Shown one piece after another: positions 17,660-24,944 of a DNA stretch of 64,000 nucleotides; position 1 is the first letter of the stretch, and each line of letters begins with the position of its first letter. The notes under the pieces are model-generated. The model was not told the DNA's origin. It ran no database searches and worked only from the letters and a program-made list of their open reading frames with translations. This DNA is from Marinobacter sp. SS5-14b (GTDB taxonomy: Bacteria; Pseudomonadota; Gammaproteobacteria; Pseudomonadales; Oleiphilaceae): the NCBI RefSeq assembly GCF_030541005.1, contig NZ_JASSVM010000003.1, forward strand, positions 1 to 64,000, written 5' to 3'. A program made the translations under genes and the position numbers.

Positions 17660-18535
17660 TTGATCCTGGCCGGGATCGTTTATGGCTCAATGGCTTTGCT
17701 GGCTGATGGCCTGCACATGGGTTCGCACGCGGTGGCTCTGGGTATTGCCGCCTTCGCCTATGCGTATGCCAGGAAAAACGCGGGCAGCGCCAGGTTCTCT
17801 TTCGGGACGGGGAAGGTCAATGCGCTGGGCGGCTTTACCGGCGCGATTCTGCTGGCTGTCTTTGCGCTCTACATGGTCATCGAGAGCGTCGGGCGTTTTA
17901 TTCAGCCCGTCCCCATTTCTTTCGATGGGGCTATTTTTGTGGCCATCATTGGCCTGGTGGTCAACGGGGTGTCAGCCTGGATACTGGGGGATGCAGGCCA
18001 TGATCATGGTCACAGTCACGGCCATGATCACGGTCACCACCATCATCACCATGACCACAACCGCCGTGCGGCCTACCTTCATGTACTTGCGGATGCGCTG
18101 ACGTCAGTCCTTGCTATTGTTGCCCTTCTGGCGGGTAAATATGCCGGGTGGAACTGGATGGACCCGATGATGGGGATTATCGGTGCGATTCTGGTAACCC
18201 GTTGGTCCTGGCATCTGCTGAAAGAGACCTCAAAGGTCCTCCTCGACGAGCAGCATCAGGACATGGAGGAAACCGTCAGACAGGCCGTCGAAGACGACGA
18301 TGCCAAAGTCAGTGATCTGCATGTGTGGGCGATAGGCCCAAACATTCATGCGGCTATTGTCTCAGTCGTCTCGCATCAGCCCGAGTCGCCTACAGTCTAT
18401 AAAAAGCGCATTCAGGCACACTGCCAGTCCCTGGTCAATCATGCCAATCACGCTTTCAAGATGGCCGTTTGCCCGCTTCAGACGTTTGATAATGTTCGGG
18501 TGAGATTGATGCGTGTGATCATTTACCATTTTTAA
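17660..18535 (+). CDS. CDF-family Co/Ni/Zn exporter, DmeF-like, N-terminally short
   Basis: A 291-residue cation diffusion facilitator. Visible marks: GSMALLADGLHMGSHAVALG (helix 2 metal site), FSFGTGKVNALGG, a His-rich loop with about 14 His between residues 115 and 135, and YLHVLADALTSVLAIVAL (helix 5 metal site HxxxD), then the cytosolic domain with DLHVWAIGP. DmeF proteins normally start 20-40 residues earlier with a full first helix. Here the frame is open only to 17615, there is no ATG or GTG, and the operator occupies the missing stretch; TTG at 17660 is the best start. The C-terminal tail also departs from family pattern. It may be a damaged gene or one with an unusual leader. Confidence 0.65.
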   Translation: MILAGIVYGSMALLADGLHMGSHAVALGIAAFAYAYARKNAGSARFSFGTGKVNALGGFTGAILLAVFALYMVIESVGRFIQPVPISFDGAIFVAIIGLVVNGVSAWILGDAGHDHGHSHGHDHGHHHHHHDHNRRAAYLHVLADALTSVLAIVALLAGKYAGWNWMDPMMGIIGAILVTRWSWHLLKETSKVLLDEQHQDMEETVRQAVEDDDAKVSDLHVWAIGPNIHAAIVSVVSHQPESPTVYKKRIQAHCQSLVNHANHAFKMAVCPLQTFDNVRVRLMRVIIYHF

Positions 18536-18540
18536 TTCCT

Positions 18541-18557
18541 ATCCCCCACGGGGGGAT
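18541..18557. promoter_or_regulatory. Second ATCCCCC-N3-GGGGGAT operator
   Basis: The same 7+3+7 palindrome as at 17627, now 53 nt before the His-rich protein gene and just after the CDF stop codon. It probably controls the His-rich/HupE/anchor genes through the same metal sensor. No RcnR/DmeR gene is present in the window. Confidence 0.6.
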
Positions 18558-18609
18558 GGTATCCTCCGTTCTCGTTGAAATCCAACCACAGACTCGACGC
18601 AGTAGATTG

Positions 18610-18993
18610 ATGATTTCGGCCATTCACCCGAGAAAACTGCTTCCAACGCTCGTCATACTCCTTGCATTGGCGGGCCTGTCACTATCGGTGATTGGCGAGT
18701 CATTCTCTCATGGTGTGGCCAACTTGGCAGGCGACTGGGAATCGCAGTTTGACGGCCAAGCGAGCAGTCATGGTGCGCATGGACACACCCATGATTTTGA
18801 CGAAGAGCCAGAGACATCATCAGTGCATCATGATGCTGGCAATCATACCCACGAGACCGTGGACCACCTCAGGGTTCCGTTTGTTTCCCAAAGCCTGACC
18901 GTTCTCCGGCAGCCCGTGCCCTTTGTCGGAGGTTCTCCCCGCAGTTTGCGCTATCGGCTTGAACGCCCTCCAAAAGCACTCCTTCCTGCTTGA
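18610..18993 (+). CDS. Exported His-rich small protein of the Ni/Co cluster
   Basis: Start at ATG 18610 (127 residues) places a hydrophobic signal segment (LLPTLVILLALAGLSLSV) near the N-terminus; an earlier ATG at 18556 lies inside the operator and is unlikely. After the signal there is a His/Asp/Glu-rich stretch (HGAHGHTHDFDEEPE, then HHDAGNHTHETVDHL) suited to bind divalent metal. The C-terminal LRYRLERPPKALLPA resembles the end of CzcI/CnrY-region small proteins, but homology cannot be confirmed. It precedes the HupE/UreJ-2 gene by 48 nt in the same orientation. A periplasmic metal buffer or sensor is an inference. Confidence 0.55.
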   Translation: MISAIHPRKLLPTLVILLALAGLSLSVIGESFSHGVANLAGDWESQFDGQASSHGAHGHTHDFDEEPETSSVHHDAGNHTHETVDHLRVPFVSQSLTVLRQPVPFVGGSPRSLRYRLERPPKALLPA

Positions 18994-19041
18994 TTCTTGC
19001 CGCTTAGGCGGCCCGAGAAAACACATTCGATTGGAGTCTTT

Positions 19042-19776
19042 ATGTTGTCAAACTTGACAGGCCGATGCCGTGGTGTGTCCTCAACGGGCACAGGCAATCG
19101 CCTACTCTGGATATTTCTGACTTTGGGCTTGCTGGGTCTGAGTACCGATGTACTCGCTCATGCCGTCGCCCAGGGCGACAAGGGGTACATCCAGGAAATT
19201 ACCGGGATAAACCTTATTTCGTTCATCTATCTGGGGGCCAAACACATGGTCACCGGATATGACCACCTGCTGTTCCTGCTGGGTGTCATTTTCTTCCTCT
19301 ACCAGATGAAGCACATCGCGATCTACGTGAGCCTGTTTGCCTTGGGGCATTCCACCACGATGCTGCTGGGGGTGTACTTCAACGTGGGCATCAATAGTTA
19401 CATCATTGATGCGATTATCGGTCTGTCCATCGTCTACAAGGCACTGGACAACATCGGTGCCTATCAGCGGTGGTTTGGTTTCCAGCCCAACACCAAAGCC
19501 GCCACGTTGATTTTCGGGTTCTTCCATGGCTTTGGTCTGTCCACCAAGATCATCGAATACGACATCTCACAGGACGGCCTGATTCCGAACCTCCTCGCCT
19601 TCAATGTGGGCGTGGAAATCGGACAATTGATCGCCCTGGCCATGATCCTGATTGTCATCAGCTTCTGGCGAAAAACCGACGGATTTTTCCGCCATGCCTA
19701 CACCGCCAACGTGGCCATGATGAGTGCAGGTTTTCTGCTCTTTGCCTATCAGCTCACCGGTTACTTCGTCGCCTGA
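19042..19776 (+). CDS. HupE/UreJ family-2 membrane protein (Ni/Co permease type)
   Basis: Start at ATG 19042 with TTGGAG upstream gives 244 residues: a signal-like first helix ending at LAHAVAQGD, then six helices. The characteristic segments are HMVTGYDHLLFLLGVIFFL, ALGHSTTMLLG and FGFFHGFGLSTKI, with His and Asp residues that resemble the metal path in HupE/UreJ nickel permeases. The family-2 branch usually pairs with a small membrane anchor protein, as here 15 nt downstream. Substrate (Ni, Co or other) and direction are not shown by sequence; the upstream RcnR-type operator suggests a Ni/Co response. Confidence 0.75.
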   Translation: MLSNLTGRCRGVSSTGTGNRLLWIFLTLGLLGLSTDVLAHAVAQGDKGYIQEITGINLISFIYLGAKHMVTGYDHLLFLLGVIFFLYQMKHIAIYVSLFALGHSTTMLLGVYFNVGINSYIIDAIIGLSIVYKALDNIGAYQRWFGFQPNTKAATLIFGFFHGFGLSTKIIEYDISQDGLIPNLLAFNVGVEIGQLIALAMILIVISFWRKTDGFFRHAYTANVAMMSAGFLLFAYQLTGYFVA

Positions 19777-19791
19777 TTCTGGAGATTTTTT

Positions 19792-20487
19792 ATGTACAAC
19801 ACCGATATTCCCAACCGTGAAGAACTGCCCAGCACTGCCAAGCTGGTTCGATCAACCATCATTGCGGCAATTGTGGCGTTGGTTCTGCTTGTAACCGTGG
19901 TCATGCCCGCCGAGTATGCCCTGGACCCAACCGGCGCAGGTCGCCTTTTGGGCCTGACTGAAATGGGCGAAATCAAAGAGCAGCTCGCCGAAGAGGCTGC
20001 TGCTGACGAGGCTGCTCAGATGGTTGCTGTTCAATCCTCAACTGAGCGAGAGGCCCCGGAAGTCAAAGAGCCTGTCGTGGCTGAAGCCGTTGAGGAGCCA
20101 GCTCCCTCACCTGAAGCAGAGGTTGCACCTGCCGAGCCAGAACCTGCGCCTGCACCAGAAGTTGTGGAACCGCAGTGGCAGGATGAAGTGCGCGTGGTTC
20201 TCACACCGGGAGAAGGCACAGAGTTCAAACTTACTATGGAGGAAGGCGCTACAGCCCGATTCTCCTGGGTATCAGAGGGTGGCCCGATCAACTTCGATAC
20301 CCATGGTGATGGAAGTGGTCAGTCAATTTCCTACGAAAAAGGCCGGGGCGTGCCTGAAGACGAGGGCGAGTTGAAAGCAGCCTTTACCGGCAATCACGGC
20401 TGGTTCTTCAGAAACCGGAACGACAACGACATCACTCTGGTACTGCGTACCGGAGGAGACTACGGGCAGTTTAAAAAGATGTTGTGA
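19792..20487 (+). CDS. Transmembrane anchor protein partnered with HupE/UreJ-2
   Basis: A 231-residue protein: short cytosolic start, one membrane helix (about residues 22-42, IIAAIVALVLLVTVV), a segment LLGLTEMGEIKEQLAEEAAADE, then a 60-residue Pro/Glu/Ala-rich spacer, and a compact periplasmic domain (about 130-231) with VVLTPGEGTEFKL, INFDTHGDG and AAFTGNHGWFFRNRN. The His and Asp in FDTHGDG and GNHGW could bind metal. The same gene pair with HupE/UreJ-2 is common in proteobacteria, with no experimental role known to me. It is the last gene of the unit; a hairpin follows at 20519. Confidence 0.7.
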   Translation: MYNTDIPNREELPSTAKLVRSTIIAAIVALVLLVTVVMPAEYALDPTGAGRLLGLTEMGEIKEQLAEEAAADEAAQMVAVQSSTEREAPEVKEPVVAEAVEEPAPSPEAEVAPAEPEPAPAPEVVEPQWQDEVRVVLTPGEGTEFKLTMEEGATARFSWVSEGGPINFDTHGDGSGQSISYEKGRGVPEDEGELKAAFTGNHGWFFRNRNDNDITLVLRTGGDYGQFKKML

Positions 20488-20518
20488 CGTTCACCAACGA
20501 ATAAGCGCCGAGGGGTCT

Positions 20519-20544
20519 CCGGGCCTATGTCTTCATAGGTCCGG
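20519..20544. terminator. Hairpin between convergent genes
   Basis: An 11-bp stem with one G-U pair (CCGGGCCTATG / CATAGGTCCGG) and a TCTT tetraloop. It lies between the anchor gene and the convergent ATP-grasp-like gene and can serve both. Confidence 0.6.
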
Positions 20545-20643
20545 ACCGTGCTTAAGTAACTTAATGTTCTACAGTTCGCTAAACCAAAAATCTGGAATTC
20601 TTCATTAATGCGATCAAATATTGGCTCATTGAAAAGGTAATAA

Positions 20644-21936
20644 TCACACCTGAAAAACCGGAGCGAATCCACCTCCGGGGGTACGAAAATTGGTTGTCTG
20701 GCCTTGGTATATCCTCGCCGCAACCAGCATACTTTTGCCGGCGTAGGTATACAGCCGAATGTCGACTTTTCGGGTGACTACTGCATCGTCAATTCTCAGG
20801 GTTCGTTCTCCAGCGGGGACAAGGTCCTGGGCGATGTAGCCACCATTCAGGATGTTCTCGAAAACGCGCCGGGTTAGTTTGTCGCCCCGGTAGACGCCTT
20901 TGCTGCCATGGCCGGCAACCGGCTTGAAGAACAGATGACGTCGCGCACTCCACAACTCAGCCGCGTCGTTCCTCGAAACCTGCCTGGTTTTCGGCACGGC
21001 TCTCTCCAGGTAGCCTGCATCGGCCTCATTGAGCCCCCAGTCTCGAAGGGAGTGGGGTGCGGATAGCAGGGCCAGGTTTCGCTTGTCAGCCAGCACAGCG
21101 TGCACATGGGGATTAGGCGTTACCACCACGGCGCCATCCAGATAGGCATGCCTTAATGCCGCATGGGGCGCGGCGTCCAATGCGAAGTCCACCAGGCGGT
21201 TGTAGACCATATCAATGGGCTTACCGCGGGCTGTCAGCGTACCGCCGGCATACTGAAGCTCCTGTGGATCGAGTATCAATGTATCAATTCCTTTGGCTCG
21301 GAGAATCTGTTGGGCCAACTGGAATTCGGGGAACATAAATTGTGTCTTTGGGGCATCGTCTACTATGGCCAGGCAACTGGGCCCGAAATTGTCGTGCTGG
21401 CTTTGCCACTCCTGTTTGAACATTGAGAACACCGCGTCCTCGAATCCGTCGAGCGGCTGCTGGGGTGTTGTGGGTTGTTGAGATGGGTCGCAGCAATTGC
21501 GCTGGGCTCTCGACAAGACAAGGTTCAGGAAGGCGCCACCGGCGTTGGTGTTGATTTCGATCAGCCGGGGGCCGTCGGGACCCATGTGAAAATCATAGCC
21601 CATGAACGCCCCGATGGGCCCTGGATTGAACTGTGCGATTTCCGGTGCCCAGGAAAGTACTCGTTCTCGGTACGAGGGAAGCTCTGAGGCCGCTTCAATC
21701 GACTGAACGATCCTCTCCATCTCCGCTATGTCGGCTCGGGGTACGAAAACCGGTGTGTTTGAAAAAAGGTGATCGAACTCCGGGAGCGTTGACAGTTCGC
21801 TTCCAGCATCTGAAAGCTGGTTGTGGAGGCTCTTGTTGAGGGCTATTCGGTCAAGAGTGATGCAGTAGCATTGGCGGTTGAGTTCGTTGGCCCGGCTGTT
21901 TGCTATTCGTCTGTTCTCATAAATAGGTTCCGGCAT
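20644..21936 (-). CDS. ATP-grasp-like protein of unknown substrate
   Basis: About 430 residues from ATG 21934-21936 (a TTG at 21963 is an alternative). Two regions look like ATP-grasp parts: an early GPDGPRLIEINTNAGGAFLN (about residue 125) resembling the metal-binding end strand, and a late FFKPVAGHGSKGVYRGDKLT (about 345) resembling the ATP-loop lysine strand, followed by VDIRLYTYAG and TNFRTPGGGFAPV at the C-terminus. This order is unusual and suggests either a circular permutation or a duplicated half. Such folds ligate a carboxylate to an amine or thiol with ATP. No peptide-tag or pathway gene is beside it; neighbours are metal genes. Function unknown. Confidence 0.55.
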   Translation of the reverse strand: MPEPIYENRRIANSRANELNRQCYCITLDRIALNKSLHNQLSDAGSELSTLPEFDHLFSNTPVFVPRADIAEMERIVQSIEAASELPSYRERVLSWAPEIAQFNPGPIGAFMGYDFHMGPDGPRLIEINTNAGGAFLNLVLSRAQRNCCDPSQQPTTPQQPLDGFEDAVFSMFKQEWQSQHDNFGPSCLAIVDDAPKTQFMFPEFQLAQQILRAKGIDTLILDPQELQYAGGTLTARGKPIDMVYNRLVDFALDAAPHAALRHAYLDGAVVVTPNPHVHAVLADKRNLALLSAPHSLRDWGLNEADAGYLERAVPKTRQVSRNDAAELWSARRHLFFKPVAGHGSKGVYRGDKLTRRVFENILNGGYIAQDLVPAGERTLRIDDAVVTRKVDIRLYTYAGKSMLVAARIYQGQTTNFRTPGGGFAPVFQV

Positions 21937-22046
21937 CTGGAGTCCGTCATTCGAGGTTTGCAATGGTTGAAACGGCTTACTTAATGCTCGAAGAATCTAT
22001 CTTGCATTTGTGATTTGCGTCAAATAGATCCACATCTTGTGTCTGT

Positions 22047-22091
22047 TTTCAGGTCTGTTTTCAGGTCTGTTTCAGTTCCGCGTGTTGAACT
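22047..22091 (+). promoter_or_regulatory. Triple TTTCAG box upstream of the DUF2933 gene
   Basis: TTTCAG occurs at 22047-22052, 22059-22064 and 22070-22075 (12- and 11-bp steps). TGAACT begins 10 nt after the last copy. It is the only triple form of the motif in the window and lies 255 nt before the DUF2933 start. Confidence 0.5.
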
Positions 22092-22141
22092 ACTGCTAGG
22101 TAAATTGGTGCTTGCCATCTATCTTCGACTCTCACAATGGG

Positions 22142-22287
22142 CGGCGATCTCTCCCGTCGATGGCAGCCTTTTGATCACCAGTCGGGCCGAAGCCAAGCTC
22201 TGGGTGCTTGATCCGGGCTCTCTGGAGATTATCGATGACGTTTCTTTGGAAGGGATAGGTCACCAAATATCGCTAGAGGCATACTAG
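22142..22287 (+). pseudogene. Beta-propeller (YVTN-like) gene fragment
   Basis: A 48-codon piece reads ISPVDGSLLITSRAEAKLWV then LDPGSLEIIDDVSL and ends at TAG 22285-22287. This matches one to two blades of a YncE/YVTN-type propeller (Dxxxxxx-LWVLD turns), far too short to fold. No start codon suits it. It is probably the end of a lost metal- or periplasm-related gene, now acting as leader DNA between the TTTCAG box and the DUF2933 gene. Confidence 0.4.
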
Positions 22288-22329
22288 CCAGTAAGCCCCA
22301 CTGACAAGCTTTTCCCAAAGGGAATCTAT

Positions 22330-22551
22330 ATGGATAAGCGTTTCAAGATTACGTTGGCAATTTTTGCGGTCATCGCTTTGGTTTTGCTCTGGGGCGAACA
22401 TAAGGTTCACCTTCTGGGTGCTTTGCCGTGGTTAATCCTTCTGGCATGCCCGTTTATTCATATGTTTATGCACGGAGGGCATGGGAATCACGGTGGCCAC
22501 AACCACCACGATCAACCAGAAGGCAAAAACGGAGGCCAACGCGATGACTGA
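22330..22551 (+). CDS. DUF2933 small His-rich membrane protein
   Basis: A 73-residue protein with two hydrophobic segments (ITLAIFAVIALVLLWG; LLGALPWLILLACPFIHMFM) and a HGGHGNHGGHNHHDQ tail. This is the DUF2933 pattern found in copper and heavy-metal resistance clusters, where the His/Met end is likely to touch metal. It overlaps the next gene by 8 nt (ATGACTGA), so the two are translationally coupled. The role is not established experimentally. Confidence 0.75.
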   Translation: MDKRFKITLAIFAVIALVLLWGEHKVHLLGALPWLILLACPFIHMFMHGGHGNHGGHNHHDQPEGKNGGQRDD

Positions 22552-23194
22552 TGCTTCGTCCGACTACGGCCTTTGGGGGCTGGTGGTTCTTAACTCGGTG
22601 ATCTTTATTTTCTTCGCTTTCAGTTTTTTTAAGCCACAGACCCAACGAGACTGGCGATCCTTCGGCGCGTTCAGCGCGTTTCTCGTGGCATTATTCACTG
22701 AGATGTATGGGTTCCCGTTGACACTCTATTTTCTATCCGGTTGGCTTCAGACTCAATACCCCGATGTAAATTGGCTTGCCCACGATAGCGGGCACTTGCT
22801 TGAAATGCTCTTTGGTTGGCAGGGTTCTCCCCATTTCGGCCCCTTCCACTTGTTGAGTACGGTGTTTATTGGTGGAGGTTTTTACTTGATTGCCGCCGGG
22901 TGGCGAACCCTGTACGCGGCGCAAAAAGAGCGAAAGCTGGCTACGAGTGGGCTCTATTCGTATGTTCGGCATCCTCAGTATGTCGGCTTTGTCTTGATTA
23001 TGTTTGGCTTCCTTCTGCAGTGGCCAACACTTATAACTCTGGCGATGTTTCCGGTTTTGCTCTGGATGTATGCCCGCTTATCGATCAGTGAGGAGCGGGA
23101 GGCAGAGAAAACGTTCGGGGAAGCCTGGAGACACTATGCAGACAACACTCCCAGGTTTTTGCCGCGATTGCGCGGATTGGGGCGGCAAGCTTGA
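22544..23194 (+). CDS. ICMT-like membrane methyltransferase (second copy)
   Basis: Start at ATG 22544 with GGAGG upstream and an 8-nt overlap with the DUF2933 gene; an ATG at 22481 would run through that gene's His-rich part in another frame and is unlikely. The 216-residue product has about five helices, the TEMYGFPLTLYFL block, GLYSYVRHPQYVGF and the closing EEREAEKTFGEAWRHY motif of the ICMT/PEMT family. It is the paralogue of 698-1366. Coupling to DUF2933 under a TTTCAG box suggests a metal-stress role; the methylated substrate is unknown. Confidence 0.75.
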   Translation: MTDASSDYGLWGLVVLNSVIFIFFAFSFFKPQTQRDWRSFGAFSAFLVALFTEMYGFPLTLYFLSGWLQTQYPDVNWLAHDSGHLLEMLFGWQGSPHFGPFHLLSTVFIGGGFYLIAAGWRTLYAAQKERKLATSGLYSYVRHPQYVGFVLIMFGFLLQWPTLITLAMFPVLLWMYARLSISEEREAEKTFGEAWRHYADNTPRFLPRLRGLGRQA

Positions 23195-23237
23195 ACAAAA
23201 GCTCTACTCATTTGATGGGTAGATAAAGGAGCCGTTG

Positions 23238-24170
23238 GTGAACCAATCACTTTCGATACGTGCAGTCGCTGGGATGGTTCTTGTCGCCTTTCTTTGGGCG
23301 ATCTGCTTTCCTTTTATTGTGGTGGGGTTGCCGGACGCGCCACCTTTGCTTTTTGCCGCTTTACGCGCATTGCTGGCAGGGCTCTGTCTGATTCTGCTCG
23401 CTTTTACAAAAGGCGGTCGGCCCAGTTATTCACTTCGCCAGCTTCTAATGCTGGCCGTAATTGGCCTCAGTTACACGGGTATGGGGCTTGGAGGGATGTT
23501 TCTCGGTGCTGGCAAGCTGGGACCGGGGCTTGCAACGGTTCTGGCCAATGCGCAACCACTGTTTGCGGCGGTTCTTTCGTTTTTTATCGTTCGAGAGGTG
23601 GTGACCGGGCGTGTGTTTGTGGGCCTTTTGATTGGTTTTATTGGTGTTGTGGTGCTAGCGATGCCAGAGATGGAGTTTGGTAACGCCAGATTTTCAGGGG
23701 CCGTCTATGTTCTTGGTGGAGCCATCGGAACCGCCATTGGAAATGTGCTGCTTAAATACCAGGCCGGCAGCGATGATATCTATTGGTCAATGGGCATCCA
23801 GCTTGTCATAGGCTCAGTGTTTCTGGGAATAGCATCCGTGAGCTTGGGCGAGGGCTTCGAGATTGATTGGACCTGGTCATTTACGACGGCCATGTTCGTT
23901 CTGGCCATTCCGGCAACGGCAATGATGGTTGTGCTTTGGTATGCCTTGCTCGCCAGCGCGCCCTTGAACAGCCTCAATTCGTTTACCTTTTTAACGCCTG
24001 TTTTCGGTCTCGCTATCGGAATGCTTTTGTTCGGCGAAACTTTCACATCACTGGAGATGACCGGGATAGGAATCACAATTGTTGGCTTGGTGATCGTTGT
24101 TAAAGCGCCTGGGAAAACAGATGGCGGTTCCGCTGTCGGGGAAGAGGCAAAGGTGATCCGTAGCTCATAG
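23238..24170 (+). CDS. EamA/DMT-family exporter
   Basis: A 310-residue protein with ten predicted helices in two EamA repeats: repeat 1 starts AGMVLVAFLWAICFPFIVVG, repeat 2 GAVYVLGGAIGTAIGNVLLKY. The end LLFGETFTSLEMTGIGITIVG is typical of the drug/metabolite transporter superfamily. GTG at 23238 sits 6 nt after AAGGAG and is preferred over the TTG at 23235. The substrate is not visible. It ends 18 nt before the LolA-like gene and may be read into that operon. Confidence 0.75.
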   Translation: MNQSLSIRAVAGMVLVAFLWAICFPFIVVGLPDAPPLLFAALRALLAGLCLILLAFTKGGRPSYSLRQLLMLAVIGLSYTGMGLGGMFLGAGKLGPGLATVLANAQPLFAAVLSFFIVREVVTGRVFVGLLIGFIGVVVLAMPEMEFGNARFSGAVYVLGGAIGTAIGNVLLKYQAGSDDIYWSMGIQLVIGSVFLGIASVSLGEGFEIDWTWSFTTAMFVLAIPATAMMVVLWYALLASAPLNSLNSFTFLTPVFGLAIGMLLFGETFTSLEMTGIGITIVGLVIVVKAPGKTDGGSAVGEEAKVIRSS

Positions 24171-24188
24171 TAGAAAAGGGAGTAGTCA

Positions 24189-24935
24189 ATGAGAGTCTGG
24201 ATCAGCGTTATCCTTTTGTTTGCCGCATCAGGCCGTCTTGTCGCGGGCCCTCCCTCGGCAGTTTCCTTGATTGAAGGCATGGAACAGACTCTGTGGTCCG
24301 ACAGCAATCACGGGCGTTTCACTATGCGGATCGAGTCTGAGTACTGGACTCGCACACTGGAACTGGAAGCCTGGATGAATCGTCCGGAGCATACGTTGAT
24401 TCGCATTCACGCGCCCAAAAAAGAGGCCGGCATCGGCTCGCTGCGCATCGGCGATGCCATGTGGAATTACTTGCCCAAAGTTGATCGCACCATCAAGATC
24501 CCACCGTCGATGATGCTCCAGCCATGGATGGGCTCCAACTTCAGCAACGACGACCTGGTCAAGGAAAGCTCGTTCGTCGAGGACTACACCCACGAATTGG
24601 TCGAAACCGACGATTCCGGTGAGGTGCCTGTGTATCGTGTTGTCTCGACGCCCCGACCTGATGCCCCGGTAGTGTGGAGCCGTCTTGAATTCAATGTTCG
24701 GGAGGACTCGATCCCGGTTTCGCTTGCCTACTACGACGAGCGCGATCAGATCGTCAAACGCATGACCTATGAGCAGATCGAAACCATGGATGGGCGGCGG
24801 ATACCCACCCGCTGGACGATGGTGGACGCCGATAACCCCGAGTCCCGCACGGTGATCACGATTGACTCTATTGAATTCGACCTGTCGATCGATGAAGAGG
24901 TGTTTTCATTGCGCCGGCTGCGCAACCCACAGTGA
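24189..24935 (+). CDS. LolA-like outer-membrane lipoprotein-sorting family protein (second copy)
   Basis: A 248-residue exported protein (signal to about residue 20). It shares with the copy at 6789-7637 the order WNYLPKVDRTIKI, then MGSNFSNDDLVK, EDYTHELVETDDSG and VSLAYYDERDQIVKRMTYEQIE, i.e. the LolA_like half-barrel. GGGAG lies 6 nt before the ATG. Here the partner engine is an ABC transporter encoded directly downstream (9-nt gap) rather than an MMPL pump. It probably receives a lipid or acylated substrate from that transporter. Confidence 0.8.
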   Translation: MRVWISVILLFAASGRLVAGPPSAVSLIEGMEQTLWSDSNHGRFTMRIESEYWTRTLELEAWMNRPEHTLIRIHAPKKEAGIGSLRIGDAMWNYLPKVDRTIKIPPSMMLQPWMGSNFSNDDLVKESSFVEDYTHELVETDDSGEVPVYRVVSTPRPDAPVVWSRLEFNVREDSIPVSLAYYDERDQIVKRMTYEQIETMDGRRIPTRWTMVDADNPESRTVITIDSIEFDLSIDEEVFSLRRLRNPQ

Positions 24936-24944
24936 GGGCCCGGC

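Noticed and set aside
18001-18060. Short tandem repeats resembling a repeat array
   Set aside because: They come from the His-rich loop codons of the CDF protein (CAT/CAC GAT GGT runs) and stay in frame; not a CRISPR or regulatory array.
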